Source: Geobacter sp.
GTDB taxonomy: Bacteria; Desulfobacterota; Desulfuromonadia; Geobacterales; Geobacteraceae
Assembly: GCA_016177775.1 (NCBI GenBank)
Contig: JACOUQ010000016.1
Location: 1 to 64,000, forward strand
Length of the DNA stretch: 64,000 bases
Reading direction: 5' to 3'
A program made the translations under genes and the position numbers. Of the stretch, positions 1 through 7,611 are shown piece after piece (position 1 is the first letter of the stretch; each line of letters begins with the position of its first letter). The notes under the pieces were generated by a model that saw only the letters and a program-made list of their open reading frames with translations, made no database searches and was not told the origin of the DNA.

Positions 1-157
1 CAGATGACGGGGGCGGCATTTCAAAGCCAAGTGAATCTGAAATTTACAGACCACTGACCCCACAAGCCACACCCCCGTCGACGTGCATTCTACATTCTCC
101 GGGAGTGGCTGTCATCTGCTAAAATCCGATGATAGACCCCACGTTTCCTCCAAAGCA

Positions 158-187
158 AAAGCCGGTCCCCAAATAGAAACCGGCTTT
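158..187 (-). terminator. Intrinsic terminator after the AIPR-like gene
   Basis: A perfect 9-bp stem (158-166 with 179-187) with a 12-nt loop lies about 50 nt past the stop of the minus-strand gene ending at 238. On the minus strand the stem is followed by a T-rich stretch (TTTTGCTTT). I see no gene in 1-237. Confidence 0.65.
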
Positions 188-237
188 CTGGTAAGTGAGA
201 AGTCAAAAAGTCTGCCTTATTGCAACTGTTATGAAAA

Positions 238-1626
238 TCATTTAGCCTTACTATAGAGAATCTCAGTAAGTATAAACTTGACGGCCGATGACACCAACTT
301 GTACGACCCAATGTGCTTGCCAACCTTTTGAGGGTCATAGTTTGCTACTTGTATTTGTGAATAGTAGGTTTCCAATATTTTATCAAGGTTCTTATCAATG
401 AAATCAAAAGGATCTACTATCCATTTGACCTGGTTATCTTCTGCGATAATCAGTTCTCTCATAGAATAAACAATAGGCATTATGAATCCATCTGGGTATG
501 AGAAAGTAACGTCTTTTGAATAAAATTTGGTCTTGGGTGATTTATGTAGGTATTTTTCACTCTTTTTTGTTTTATCTTTCTCATAAATTTTGACGCAGGA
601 TATTCGCCCGAATCCCGCAGATGAGTTGTTGTAGGCGTCTGGAAGCTTCTCGTATATTATATCATAAAGCTTTGGGAAGTCTTTCATCAATGACAGTGCA
701 CTGTCGACAAGCTGGCAAGTGACCTTTACAATATCTCCCTTGACCTTCTCAGATATCTTATCGTTGTCAATTATATTATTATATCTCTCAACACATTGAG
801 ACTTTGAAGAATAAATAATGACAGGATTGACCTCGAACAGGTTATCTTCAACTCCTCCTTTAATTTTGCCAGGCAGGACAGATAATGGAATCAACGATAA
901 AGCAATAAGATCTCTGGCCTTAATTGTGCCGCCATCGTTGGTCTTCCACTCCACCTTGTCTTTGATGGTAGGATCTACATGCTGTTTAATGAGTTCGTAG
1001 AATCCTTTCTTGTTCGCCTTAGTTTCTTCTGTGAGTTCTGCATTGTTATTTCGCGCCTGAGCAATGTCAAGAATAGAGTTGATGAAGTTCTCAAGTTCAA
1101 CATCATCATTCGAGGGAAAAATCACCTCGACAGGGACGTAAAATTGTGTAGGTTCAATTTCATCAAAGTATGAACAGTACTTGTTCCATAATACCTCAAA
1201 ATCTTCCCACAATTTCACTTTGTCGAGAGACTTCCTTTCGTCATCGTCGTCTATCACTTGATCAAGTAGATAGAGACCAATGCCGAGACAATTGTGGCCA
1301 CCATCCAATACCCCTTCAATTTCAAGATCCTCAAAGTTGAGTTGGAATCTGTGTCGTTCCATTTCTGATACCTTACCGGACGACAGCAACAATCCCTTTG
1401 ATTTAAAATGAAATAATTCGGGAGTTTGCGTAAGTGAATCAATGATGCTTTCGGTAACCTCACCTTTTTTAGGCTTCCTGGGGTTCGCCTCCAGATTGGC
1501 GGCTTTAAGCAAGCGTACCATGTTCTTGGAGTCAATCACACCAGTGATGCGTGAAAGATTGCCGAAATCTTTCTGGTGATAATCTGCAAATTTGATGATG
1601 ACGGACTTACTGCTGGGGCTTTTCAT
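238..1626 (-). CDS. AIPR-like protein (abortive infection phage resistance family), 462 aa
   Basis: The protein has a segment with a hydrophobic 'LFHFKSKGLLL' strand followed by 'GVLDGGHNCLGIG', and further on 'IAQARNNNAEL'. This order matches the AIPR family, in which a folded core with a DGG/NGxQT-like loop precedes an 'ARNxQ' helix. Family members occur in phage-defence and restriction loci; the biochemical activity of this one is not known. The frame extends to a TTG at 1737, but the ATG at 1626 has an AGGAGG site 6 nt upstream and is the chosen start. Base composition is clearly more AT-rich than the neighbouring core genes, which suggests transfer. It is a lone gene with its own promoter and terminator. 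The family call is by motif order only. Confidence 0.6.
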   Translation of the reverse strand: MKSPSSKSVIIKFADYHQKDFGNLSRITGVIDSKNMVRLLKAANLEANPRKPKKGEVTESIIDSLTQTPELFHFKSKGLLLSSGKVSEMERHRFQLNFEDLEIEGVLDGGHNCLGIGLYLLDQVIDDDDERKSLDKVKLWEDFEVLWNKYCSYFDEIEPTQFYVPVEVIFPSNDDVELENFINSILDIAQARNNNAELTEETKANKKGFYELIKQHVDPTIKDKVEWKTNDGGTIKARDLIALSLIPLSVLPGKIKGGVEDNLFEVNPVIIYSSKSQCVERYNNIIDNDKISEKVKGDIVKVTCQLVDSALSLMKDFPKLYDIIYEKLPDAYNNSSAGFGRISCVKIYEKDKTKKSEKYLHKSPKTKFYSKDVTFSYPDGFIMPIVYSMRELIIAEDNQVKWIVDPFDFIDKNLDKILETYYSQIQVANYDPQKVGKHIGSYKLVSSAVKFILTEILYSKAK

Positions 1627-1630
1627 GATC

Positions 1631-1653
1631 AACCTCCTAGGTTGTAGGAGGTT
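1631..1653 (-). promoter_or_regulatory. Hairpin that buries the ribosome site of the AIPR-like gene
   Basis: A perfect 9-bp inverted repeat (1631-1639 and 1645-1653, 5-nt loop) sits immediately before the ATG at 1626. The arm nearest the ATG contains the AGGAGG ribosome site. In the transcript the site would be paired, so translation could be switched by a factor that opens or binds the hairpin. That role is inferred; the repeat itself is read directly. Confidence 0.6.
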
Positions 1654-1777
1654 GGCGGAAGAAGGGGGTGCAGAGATTTTGAGGAGTCTTCTACCAGCCA
1701 ACCATCCGGGGCTTGGGTTACGCCTTATCCAAGGCAATTCTTAGTACCATCCGGTACCATGCTTCACAGCTTAGTTT

Positions 1778-1806
1778 TTTATAATACATCCAGGCACAAT
1801 TGTCAA
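1778..1806 (-). promoter_or_regulatory. Sigma-70 promoter of the AIPR-like gene
   Basis: On the minus strand TTGACA (1801-1806) and TATAAA (1778-1783) are 17 bp apart. The predicted start is near 1771, leaving a leader of about 145 nt. A direct repeat of ATGGTAC (1744-1750 and 1754-1760) lies just downstream and could be an operator. The gene-free stretch 1627-2058 holds this promoter, the hairpin and the tandem repeat at 1928-1957; I see nothing else in it. Confidence 0.7.
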
Positions 1807-1927
1807 CCTTCTTTTTGGGCTGCAACAAAATGTCGGGGTGAACCAAGGGGGACATTCTCTATATCATATTTAAGCGATCTTCCATCAATTGAACCACACC
1901 GCCAACGAGGGTTTCATCTTTTTTAGC

Positions 1928-1957
1928 TGGGTCATGGGGTCGTGGGTCATGGGGTCG
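1928..1957. repeat. Tandem duplication of a 15-mer
   Basis: Two perfect adjacent copies of TGGGTCATGGGGTCG fill 1928-1957, in the gene-free space between the AIPR-like gene and higA. No function can be read from it. Confidence 0.8.
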
Positions 1958-2058
1958 GGTTAGAGTTTCGGATATTTGCCCAGCGCCTTAATAGAGAGCA
2001 AAAAAGGGGAGCAAGCTGGCCGTTCAGATTGTCTTGCCAGGACTCCATAACAAACACT

Positions 2059-2373
2059 CTACGCCGCCTTGAGCGTGCGAATCCGGTCCAAATCCTTTTC
2101 CAGTTCTCCCTCCGCCTGCCACAGGTCCACGGCCCGCTGGGCGTTGAGCCAGAATTCGGGGCTGTTGCCGAACAGCCGGGAAAGCCTGAGCGCCATGGCG
2201 GGGCTAAGCGCCCGCCGCTCGCGCAGCAACTCGTTGACGGTCTGGCGCGACACGCCCAACGTCTCGGCGAGCGTGGTGACGGTTAGCCCATAATCCGGCA
2301 TGAAATCTTCACGAAGCATGGCGCCGGGATGGGTGGGCGGCTGTTCGCGTTTTCCTTTGTTCCTGATGCTCAT
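2059..2373 (-). CDS. higA: HigA-type antitoxin, XRE-family DNA-binding protein, 104 aa
   Basis: This is the antitoxin of a type II HigBA pair; it should neutralise the RelE-fold toxin encoded just upstream and repress the shared promoter. The N-terminal 'PPTHPGAMLREDFMPDYGLTV' region, a helix-turn-helix ('LAETLGVSRQTVNELL') and the C-terminal 'FGNSPEFWLNAQRAVDLW' are hallmarks of the HigA/VapI branch. The ATG at 2373 has a GGAG site (TTGGAGTATGCC) and is preferred over a TTG at 2385. It follows the toxin stop by 15 nt, giving the toxin-first order typical of higBA. Confidence 0.9.
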   Translation of the reverse strand: MSIRNKGKREQPPTHPGAMLREDFMPDYGLTVTTLAETLGVSRQTVNELLRERRALSPAMALRLSRLFGNSPEFWLNAQRAVDLWQAEGELEKDLDRIRTLKAA

Positions 2374-2388
2374 GGCATACTCCAATGT

Positions 2389-2670
2389 TCAGTGATAGTC
2401 TGTCATTTCCACGTCATATACGTCGCCGTCTTCCCATCGAAAGCATACCCGCCACTGGTCATTGACAGATATGGCATGCTGGCCGGCACGATCCCCCTTC
2501 AATGCATGGAGGCGGTTGCTGGGCGGGACCTTCAGGTCGTCGAGGCTAGTCGCAAGGTCGATGTATTCAAGGCGGCGAATCGCCCTGCTGATGACATCCG
2601 CAGGCAGGCGCCTCGACTTGCCGGTTAGATAGAGCTGTTGCGTGTGCTTGTCGGCGAATGTTTTGATCAC
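2389..2670 (-). CDS. higB: HigB-type toxin, RelE/ParE fold, 93 aa
   Basis: The protein begins 'MIKTFADKHTQQLYLTGKSR' when started at the GTG at 2670 and shows the family features 'LPPDV/LPADV', 'LEYIDLATSLDDLKVPPSNRLHALKGD' and 'YSISVNDQWRVCFRW'-like 'HAISVNDQWRVCFRW'. HigB toxins cleave mRNA on the ribosome. The open frame continues to 2772, but family length and the promoter position favour 2670. There is no ribosome site before this GTG; the promoter places the transcript start on the GTG itself, so the message may be leaderless. Confidence 0.87.
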   Translation of the reverse strand: MIKTFADKHTQQLYLTGKSRRLPADVISRAIRRLEYIDLATSLDDLKVPPSNRLHALKGDRAGQHAISVNDQWRVCFRWEDGDVYDVEMTDYH

Positions 2671-2676
2671 ATTGTC

Positions 2677-2705
2677 AGCATAATCTGTCACGTGATACGT
2701 GTCAA
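2677..2705 (-). promoter_or_regulatory. higBA promoter with operator between -35 and -10
   Basis: TTGACA (2700-2705) and TATGCT (2677-2682) are 17 bp apart on the minus strand, putting the transcript start at about 2670, the first base of higB. A near-perfect inverted repeat, TGTCACGT-3nt-ACGTGTCA (2686-2704, one mismatch), fills the spacer and is a likely HigA operator. The rest of 2671-2971 holds only a 13-bp direct repeat (2746-2758 and 2771-2783) and the promoter of the next operon. Confidence 0.65.
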
Positions 2706-2913
2706 GTGCGATATGTTGTACGAGACGGTTCGCCTTTGCCTCGGGAAGGCATGGTGTCGGAAGGCATTGCAAGGCATGGTGTCAGGCTTTGCATCTGGTG
2801 ATTTGTGGTGGGGGCAACCCCTCATATGGTCAAGCTAACATTCTAGACACTTACGCGGATTTGCCGGGTATGCCATACATGCTTCACCCTTCACTGGCAC
2901 CGCAGGTTTCATG

Positions 2914-2953
2914 TTGACGCGAAGTGGCACGGTCTGTATAGTATGTATATACA
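2914..2953 (+). promoter_or_regulatory. Promoter and operator of the RHH/PIN toxin-antitoxin operon
   Basis: TTGACG (2914-2919) and TATAGT (2937-2942) are 17 bp apart. The palindrome TGTATATACA (2944-2953) overlaps the predicted transcript start, which fits autorepression by the ribbon-helix-helix antitoxin. A GAGGTG ribosome site precedes the ATG at 2972. Confidence 0.7.
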
Positions 2954-2971
2954 ATGTACACGAGGTGAGTC

Positions 2972-3217
2972 ATGACTAGGCAGATGGTGATTCGTATTGA
3001 CGATGAGACCAAGGAGCGGTTCCAGCGAGTCTCCCGCATGGAAGGGAAGACCGCCAGCGAGAAAATGCGGGAGCTGATCGAGAACTATGTCCGGAAAGCG
3101 GACCTCTCCCAGGTTGTGGATGACCTTTGGGATCGAATCGGCGCCAAGGCCAACAAGCAAGGGGTAAAAGCCAGGGACGTTGACCGGATCATCCGGGAGA
3201 CACGGGCAAGCCGGTGA
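2972..3217 (+). CDS. Ribbon-helix-helix (CopG/Arc-type) antitoxin, 81 aa
   Basis: The N-terminal strand 'QMVIRIDDETKERF' followed by 'ASEKMRELIENYV' is a classic ribbon-helix-helix, which binds DNA as a dimer. The C-terminal half is charged and probably wraps the toxin. The stop overlaps the PIN toxin start by 4 nt (GTGA), so the two are translationally coupled. It should repress the promoter at 2914-2953. The specific VapB or other subfamily cannot be told by eye. Confidence 0.85.
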   Translation: MTRQMVIRIDDETKERFQRVSRMEGKTASEKMRELIENYVRKADLSQVVDDLWDRIGAKANKQGVKARDVDRIIRETRASR

Positions 3218-3627
3218 AGGTCGTCATCGACACGAATGTCTTTATTTCTTCCTTTCTGAGCCCGAAAGGAACGCCGCGGCTGATCATCGACCTGTGGAAA
3301 ACCGGTCAGGTCACCATCTGCCTCTGCGTGGAAATCCTCACTGAGTACCTGGAAGTTCTCGCTCGCATGGGCCTGGCCGGGGAGCCCGAATTGAAAGAGC
3401 TTCTGGAACTGTTCAACACCCGGCATCAAATCGTTTTTGTTGTCATCGACAACGACCTGCATGCCGTCGAGGCCGACCCGGCCGACGACAAGTTCCTCGA
3501 ATGCGCCCAAAAGGCCCGCGCCGCCTGCATCGTTTCCGGGGACAAGCACCTGAAACGTCTGGGAGAGTTCGAAGGGACACCTATCCTTTCTCCGGCCGAA
3601 TTCATGGCCCGCTGGCGTACCCGGTAG
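3214..3627 (+). CDS. PIN-domain toxin (putative RNase), 137 aa
   Basis: The protein opens with 'VVIDTNVFISSFLSPKG', a PIN-domain first motif with its catalytic Asp (D5), and contains the acidic 'ADPADDKFLECAQKARAACIVSGDKHL' segment with the later acidic residues. PIN toxins of this COG1569-like group are metal-dependent RNases. Translation starts at GTG 3214, overlapping the antitoxin stop. No terminator is evident downstream. Confidence 0.87.
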   Translation: MKVVIDTNVFISSFLSPKGTPRLIIDLWKTGQVTICLCVEILTEYLEVLARMGLAGEPELKELLELFNTRHQIVFVVIDNDLHAVEADPADDKFLECAQKARAACIVSGDKHLKRLGEFEGTPILSPAEFMARWRTR

Positions 3628-3753
3628 AGCCTTTCAGGATTGCCTTGCTACAGTATGGAGGTGCGATATGCAGTCTGGGAAACCGAAGGGATCACGGGTT
3701 ATCTGGTGATCTGGTCTGTCGTAAAGGTCACCGGCGTGGAATTGAGGAATGAA

Positions 3754-3782
3754 TTGCATTTTTGCGGGCAAATTTATATAGT
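3754..3782 (+). promoter_or_regulatory. Promoter of def-fmt operon
   Basis: TTGCAT (3754-3759) and TATAGT (3777-3782) are 17 bp apart and lie 32 nt upstream of the def ATG. An AGGAAG ribosome site precedes the ATG. Confidence 0.6.
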
Positions 3783-3813
3783 ACCCTGATATCCCATTTA
3801 AGCAGGAAGAAGC

Positions 3814-4329
3814 ATGGTTCGCAAAATACTTCATTATCCCGACCCGGAGCTGAAGAAAAAATCCCAGCCCGTGACGGTCATAAACGAAAAGACCCGCGAA
3901 CTGGTGCGGGACATGGCCGAGACCATGTACGCCGCGCCGGGGGTGGGGCTTGCCGCGCCGCAGATCGGCGTGCACCAGCGCATTGTGGTTATAGACGTGT
4001 CGGGCAAGGACGAGCCGCCCATGCTCATCGTCGCCATTAACCCTGTGTTCATCCACACCGAGGGCGAGTCGTACGAGGAGGAGGGGTGCCTGTCGGTCCC
4101 CGGCTATGCCGCCAATGTCCGCCGCCATGAGATGGTGGTGGTGAAGGCCCTCAACCTGGACGGCGAGGAATACACCTGCAAGGCCGAGGGGCTTCTGTCC
4201 ATCGCCTTTCAGCACGAGATAGACCACCTGGACGGAACCCTTTTTGTCGACCACCTCTCCACCCTGAAGCGGGAGATGTTCAAGAAGAAATACCGTCGCA
4301 TGCTGGAATCGGGGGAGATCAAGGAATGA
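3814..4329 (+). CDS. def: Peptide deformylase, 171 aa
   Basis: The enzyme removes the formyl group from the N-terminal methionine of new proteins. All three family motifs are present: 'GVGLAAPQIG', 'EEGCLSVPG' with the metal-binding Cys, and 'QHEIDHLDG' with the HExxH metal site. Length is normal. It is the first gene of an operon with fmt (4-nt ATGA overlap), the usual pairing of the enzymes that add and remove the formyl group. Confidence 0.97.
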   Translation: MVRKILHYPDPELKKKSQPVTVINEKTRELVRDMAETMYAAPGVGLAAPQIGVHQRIVVIDVSGKDEPPMLIVAINPVFIHTEGESYEEEGCLSVPGYAANVRRHEMVVVKALNLDGEEYTCKAEGLLSIAFQHEIDHLDGTLFVDHLSTLKREMFKKKYRRMLESGEIKE

Positions 4330-5270
4330 GCCGGCTGCGCGTGCTGTTCATGGGGACGCCGGAGTTTGCCTGTCCCACGTTGCAGATGCTTCTCGATCAC
4401 CCCCGCGTCGAGGTGGTCGGCGTGGTGACCCAGCCCGACCGCCCCAAGGGGCGGGGGCAGAAGCTTGCTCCGCCGCCGGTGAAGGAGCTGGCGGAAAAGC
4501 ATGGCATCCCGGTTTCCCAGCCGCTCAAGGTGCGTGTCCCCGAGTACATCGAAGAGGTCCGCTCCATCAATCCCGACCTGATCGTGGTGATCGCCTTCGG
4601 CCAGATCCTCCCCAAGCCCCTCCTGGACATCCCCAGGCATGGCTGCATCAATGTTCATGCCTCGCTTCTCCCCAGATACCGCGGCGCGGCCCCGATCAAC
4701 TGGTGCATCATCAACGGCGAGACCGAAACCGGCATCACCACCATGATGATGGACGTGGGGCTGGACACCGGCGACATGCTGCTTAAGAAGGCGATCCCCA
4801 TCGGTCCGGACGAGGACGCCGGAGAGCTCCACGATCGCCTCTCGCTGCTGGGGGCGGAGACCATGCGGGAGACCCTCGACCTCCTCCTTTCCGGGAGGCT
4901 TGTCCGGGAAAAGCAGGATGACGCGCTCTCCTGCTACGCGCCGATGCTGAAAAAGGAGATGGGGCTCATAGACTGGAATTTGGAGCCGGAGCGGATCAGG
5001 AGCCAGATGCGGGGGCTTACCCCCTGGCCTGGCGCCTTTACATTCCTGGATGGCAAGACCTTGAAGATATGCCGCGCCAGGGTGGGAACCGCCAGCGGCG
5101 CTCCCGGTACCGTCCTCAAGGCGGACAAGACCGGGATTGAAATCGCCTGCAATGGCGGGAGTCTGATCGTTGAAGAATTGCAACTGGAAGGACGCAAGCG
5201 CCTTCCAGCTGCGGAATTTCTTGCCGGTTGCCGGTTGGAACCCGGCACTCTGCTTGGCGCAAAGGATTGA
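4326..5270 (+). CDS. fmt: Methionyl-tRNA formyltransferase, 314 aa
   Basis: The enzyme formylates initiator Met-tRNA using 10-formyl-tetrahydrofolate. The N-terminal Rossmann domain contains the family signature 'NVHASLLPRYRGAAPI' and 'GITTMMMDVGLDTGDML'; the C-terminal OB-fold part includes 'RSQMRGLTPWPGAFT'. Length is typical. It overlaps def by 4 nt and is followed 9 nt later by the DUF116 gene. Confidence 0.97.
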   Translation: MSRLRVLFMGTPEFACPTLQMLLDHPRVEVVGVVTQPDRPKGRGQKLAPPPVKELAEKHGIPVSQPLKVRVPEYIEEVRSINPDLIVVIAFGQILPKPLLDIPRHGCINVHASLLPRYRGAAPINWCIINGETETGITTMMMDVGLDTGDMLLKKAIPIGPDEDAGELHDRLSLLGAETMRETLDLLLSGRLVREKQDDALSCYAPMLKKEMGLIDWNLEPERIRSQMRGLTPWPGAFTFLDGKTLKICRARVGTASGAPGTVLKADKTGIEIACNGGSLIVEELQLEGRKRLPAAEFLAGCRLEPGTLLGAKD

Positions 5271-5279
5271 AATAGCATT

Positions 5280-6041
5280 ATGAACCAGGAACCGACACTC
5301 CCTCGCAAGCGCCTGTTTGTTGCACTCATGGGGCTCACCTGCCTCCTTATCGTGGCCATTTTCTATATCCTCTGGTGGGTGCCGACCAAGGGGCTCGCCA
5401 ATATCCACCCCGAACTGCCGGGCATCATCGGGCTCGTTACCGGCGCGCTCGCCGGCCTGGCCCTTTTGGGTACCCTGCTCCTCGTCCTCACCACCGCCCT
5501 GGGGAAGGATATCCTCCTTACCCGCTTCATGCGCGGCGTGGTGATCAAGTTCCTCCTGCCGGTCATCGAGTTCATGGGGCGGGTTCTGGGGATACAGAAG
5601 GACACCATCCGCCAGTCGTTCATCGCCATGAACAACAGCCTGGTGGTCTCCCAGAAGCTCAAGGTAAAGCCTGACCGGGTGCTGATCCTCCTCCCCCATT
5701 GCCTCCAGCTCTTCGACTGCGAGATAAAGGTAACCGGGAGCATCAGCAAGTGCGTCCGGTGCGGCCGCTGCGACATCAAGGGGCTGGCCGAGCTGGCGGG
5801 AAAGTACCAGATCGACATCTCGGTTGCCACCGGCGGCACCCTTGCCCGCAAGGTGATCGTGGAGAAGCGCCCCAAGCTGGTGGTGGCCGTGGCCTGCGAG
5901 CGCGACCTCACCTCCGGCATCCAGGATTGCTACCCCCTGCCGGTCATCGGCGTCCTGAACAACCGCCCCTATGGTCCCTGTTTCAATACCAACGTGGATG
6001 TGGCCAAGATTGATGCGGCGTTGCAAACGGTTCTGGCTTAG
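5280..6041 (+). CDS. DUF116 family membrane protein, 253 aa
   Basis: Two hydrophobic segments (about residues 13-33 and 48-72) precede a cytoplasmic domain with ordered cysteines: 'PHCLQLFDCEIKV', 'CVRCGRCDIKGL' and later 'VAVACERDL' and 'DCYPLP'. This matches DUF116, a family often placed beside def and fmt in Geobacter-type genomes; the cysteines suggest metal or Fe-S binding, but the function is not established. Confidence 0.85.
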   Translation: MNQEPTLPRKRLFVALMGLTCLLIVAIFYILWWVPTKGLANIHPELPGIIGLVTGALAGLALLGTLLLVLTTALGKDILLTRFMRGVVIKFLLPVIEFMGRVLGIQKDTIRQSFIAMNNSLVVSQKLKVKPDRVLILLPHCLQLFDCEIKVTGSISKCVRCGRCDIKGLAELAGKYQIDISVATGGTLARKVIVEKRPKLVVAVACERDLTSGIQDCYPLPVIGVLNNRPYGPCFNTNVDVAKIDAALQTVLA

Positions 6042-7041
6042 TTTTCTCATATTCACGGCGCTTGCGGGTCCATCCATCCCCCTCCATGCGTCGGTAATCA
6101 CCGATTATCATCCGGTGTCCCTTTACGGCCGCGGCCAGGGAGGGCGGCAGCTGATTGCCATCCGTGCCTTTACCTCCGACGGTTTTCCCCGGTTTCTCGC
6201 TGTTGATCCCTTCACCTTAACAACCGAAGTGGTGGATGCCCCCCGCTTTTTCCCGCTAAATGATGAAACGGGCAAATCGGCCGACACCCCCTTTCAACTG
6301 GCCCTGCATAGGCATGCCGCCTCGCCGTTCCCCATGCAGAACGATGGCGCGGTGCACGCCGACTGGCCGGCAAGCGGCGTTTATCTCACCGTGGACCTCT
6401 GCCCGTCCCGCGCCCCGTTCGAGAAAGGGCTGTTCGAGACGGTCGAGCGCCTCTCGCATGACAAGGGAGGGGCGATGCCGGTGGCGGTCGCCATCAGCGG
6501 CCTCTGGCTGGAGAAGCACCCGGAGGAGTTCGGCTGGCTGGTGAATGAGGAGAATCTGGGGAGGCTTGCGATTACCTGGGTCAACCACTCGTGGGACCAC
6601 CCCTATCATCAGGGGGAGCCACTGGAGCACAATTTCCTCCTTGCCGCGGGTTCCGACTTCGATCAGGAGATTCTGCGGGTGGAGCAGGCCCTCCTGGCGC
6701 GTGGCGTAACCCCCTCGGTCTTCTTCCGCTTCCCCGGCCTCATCTCGGACGAGCGCCTGGTGAAGCGGTTACGCGAGCTTTCCCTCATTCCGCTCGGTAG
6801 TGATGCCTGGCTCGCCAAGGGGGAAGCGCCGAAGGAGGGGAGCTTCATCCTGGTCCACGGCAACGGCAACGAGCCGAAGGGGGTGAGGCTCTTCCAGGAG
6901 CTGGCGAAGAAGGGCGGTCTGCGGCTTCTGGATTTACGGCAGGCGTTCAGGGGTGGAGAAGGCGTTCCGCCTGTCGCGGCCGGCCAGGTGGTCGGCGGTC
7001 CGCTGCGGCTCCCCCGCAGAGCGGAGCACCATGTCAATTGA
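6013..7041 (+). CDS. Secreted polysaccharide deacetylase-like protein, 342 aa
   Basis: Starting at ATG 6013 gives a clear signal peptide (positively charged start, hydrophobic core, 'PLHA' cleavage region). The mature part has 'GVYLTVDLCPS', 'NHSWDHPYH' with the metal-type histidines, and 'FFRFPGL', which correspond to the NodB-fold motifs. The first Asp motif is degenerate, so the substrate and activity are uncertain. It overlaps the DUF116 gene by 29 nt. Confidence 0.7.
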   Translation: MRRCKRFWLSFLIFTALAGPSIPLHASVITDYHPVSLYGRGQGGRQLIAIRAFTSDGFPRFLAVDPFTLTTEVVDAPRFFPLNDETGKSADTPFQLALHRHAASPFPMQNDGAVHADWPASGVYLTVDLCPSRAPFEKGLFETVERLSHDKGGAMPVAVAISGLWLEKHPEEFGWLVNEENLGRLAITWVNHSWDHPYHQGEPLEHNFLLAAGSDFDQEILRVEQALLARGVTPSVFFRFPGLISDERLVKRLRELSLIPLGSDAWLAKGEAPKEGSFILVHGNGNEPKGVRLFQELAKKGGLRLLDLRQAFRGGEGVPPVAAGQVVGGPLRLPRRAEHHVN

Positions 7042-7113
7042 TTCCTCCAGCGTCCATCAGATCGAGCAATTTCCCCCCTTTTCTTTGCGCCCCCCTCTGA
7101 TACATTTGAATCT

Positions 7114-7611
7114 ATGGGCAGAACCATGGTCAAATTTCTACTGTTTCTCGTCTTGGCGTGTTCGTTCGATATCGGCGGCATGGCCGGGGCGGACAAATTC
7201 TCGGCTGCCCGCGAGGCGGTGAAGAATGAGGCCAGGGCCGGCTTCGAGACCATCCTCGACCTGTGGCGCGACATGCGCTACGCCAAGGTCTACGAGCGGG
7301 TCATTCCCGCTCCCCGCCAAAGCCGGTACAGCTTCATGGAGCAGCTCAACTATTCCGGCCGCCGCCCGGCCTGTTGCTGGGAGAAACTGCAGGAGGTTTC
7401 CGTCGCCTACATCGACGACCGGCATGTGACCCTGACCGCCAAGCTGGGGATTGAGGTGGAAGGTGTGGGGACCCGGTTCGTGACCCGAACGTTCAGTCTG
7501 GTCAAGGATGGGGGTGTCTGGAAGGTCCCGGCCCAGGACATTACCTCACTCGCAGAGCCCAACTTCCAGCGGATCCCCAATTTCTGGCCATGGGAGCTGG
7601 AGGACTACTAA
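7114..7611 (+). CDS. Small secreted protein, paralogue of the gene at 63503-63988, 165 aa
   Basis: An N-terminal signal-like segment is followed by 'FETILDLWRDMRYAKVY', 'RPACCWEKLQEVSV' and 'GGVWKVPAQDITSLAE'. The same blocks occur in the protein at the right end of the window. The adjacent Cys pair in 'CCWE' is conserved between them. No known domain is recognised. The start may instead be ATG 7126, which gives a more typical signal peptide; no clear ribosome site decides this. The stop overlaps the convergent regulator gene by 4 nt. Confidence 0.75.
   Translation: MGRTMVKFLLFLVLACSFDIGGMAGADKFSAAREAVKNEARAGFETILDLWRDMRYAKVYERVIPAPRQSRYSFMEQLNYSGRRPACCWEKLQEVSVAYIDDRHVTLTAKLGIEVEGVGTRFVTRTFSLVKDGGVWKVPAQDITSLAEPNFQRIPNFWPWELEDY

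Noticed and set aside
4209-6101. 630-residue open frame on the minus strand
   Set aside because: It lies antisense to fmt and DUF116, whose motifs are unmistakable, and its composition is that of a GC-rich shadow frame.
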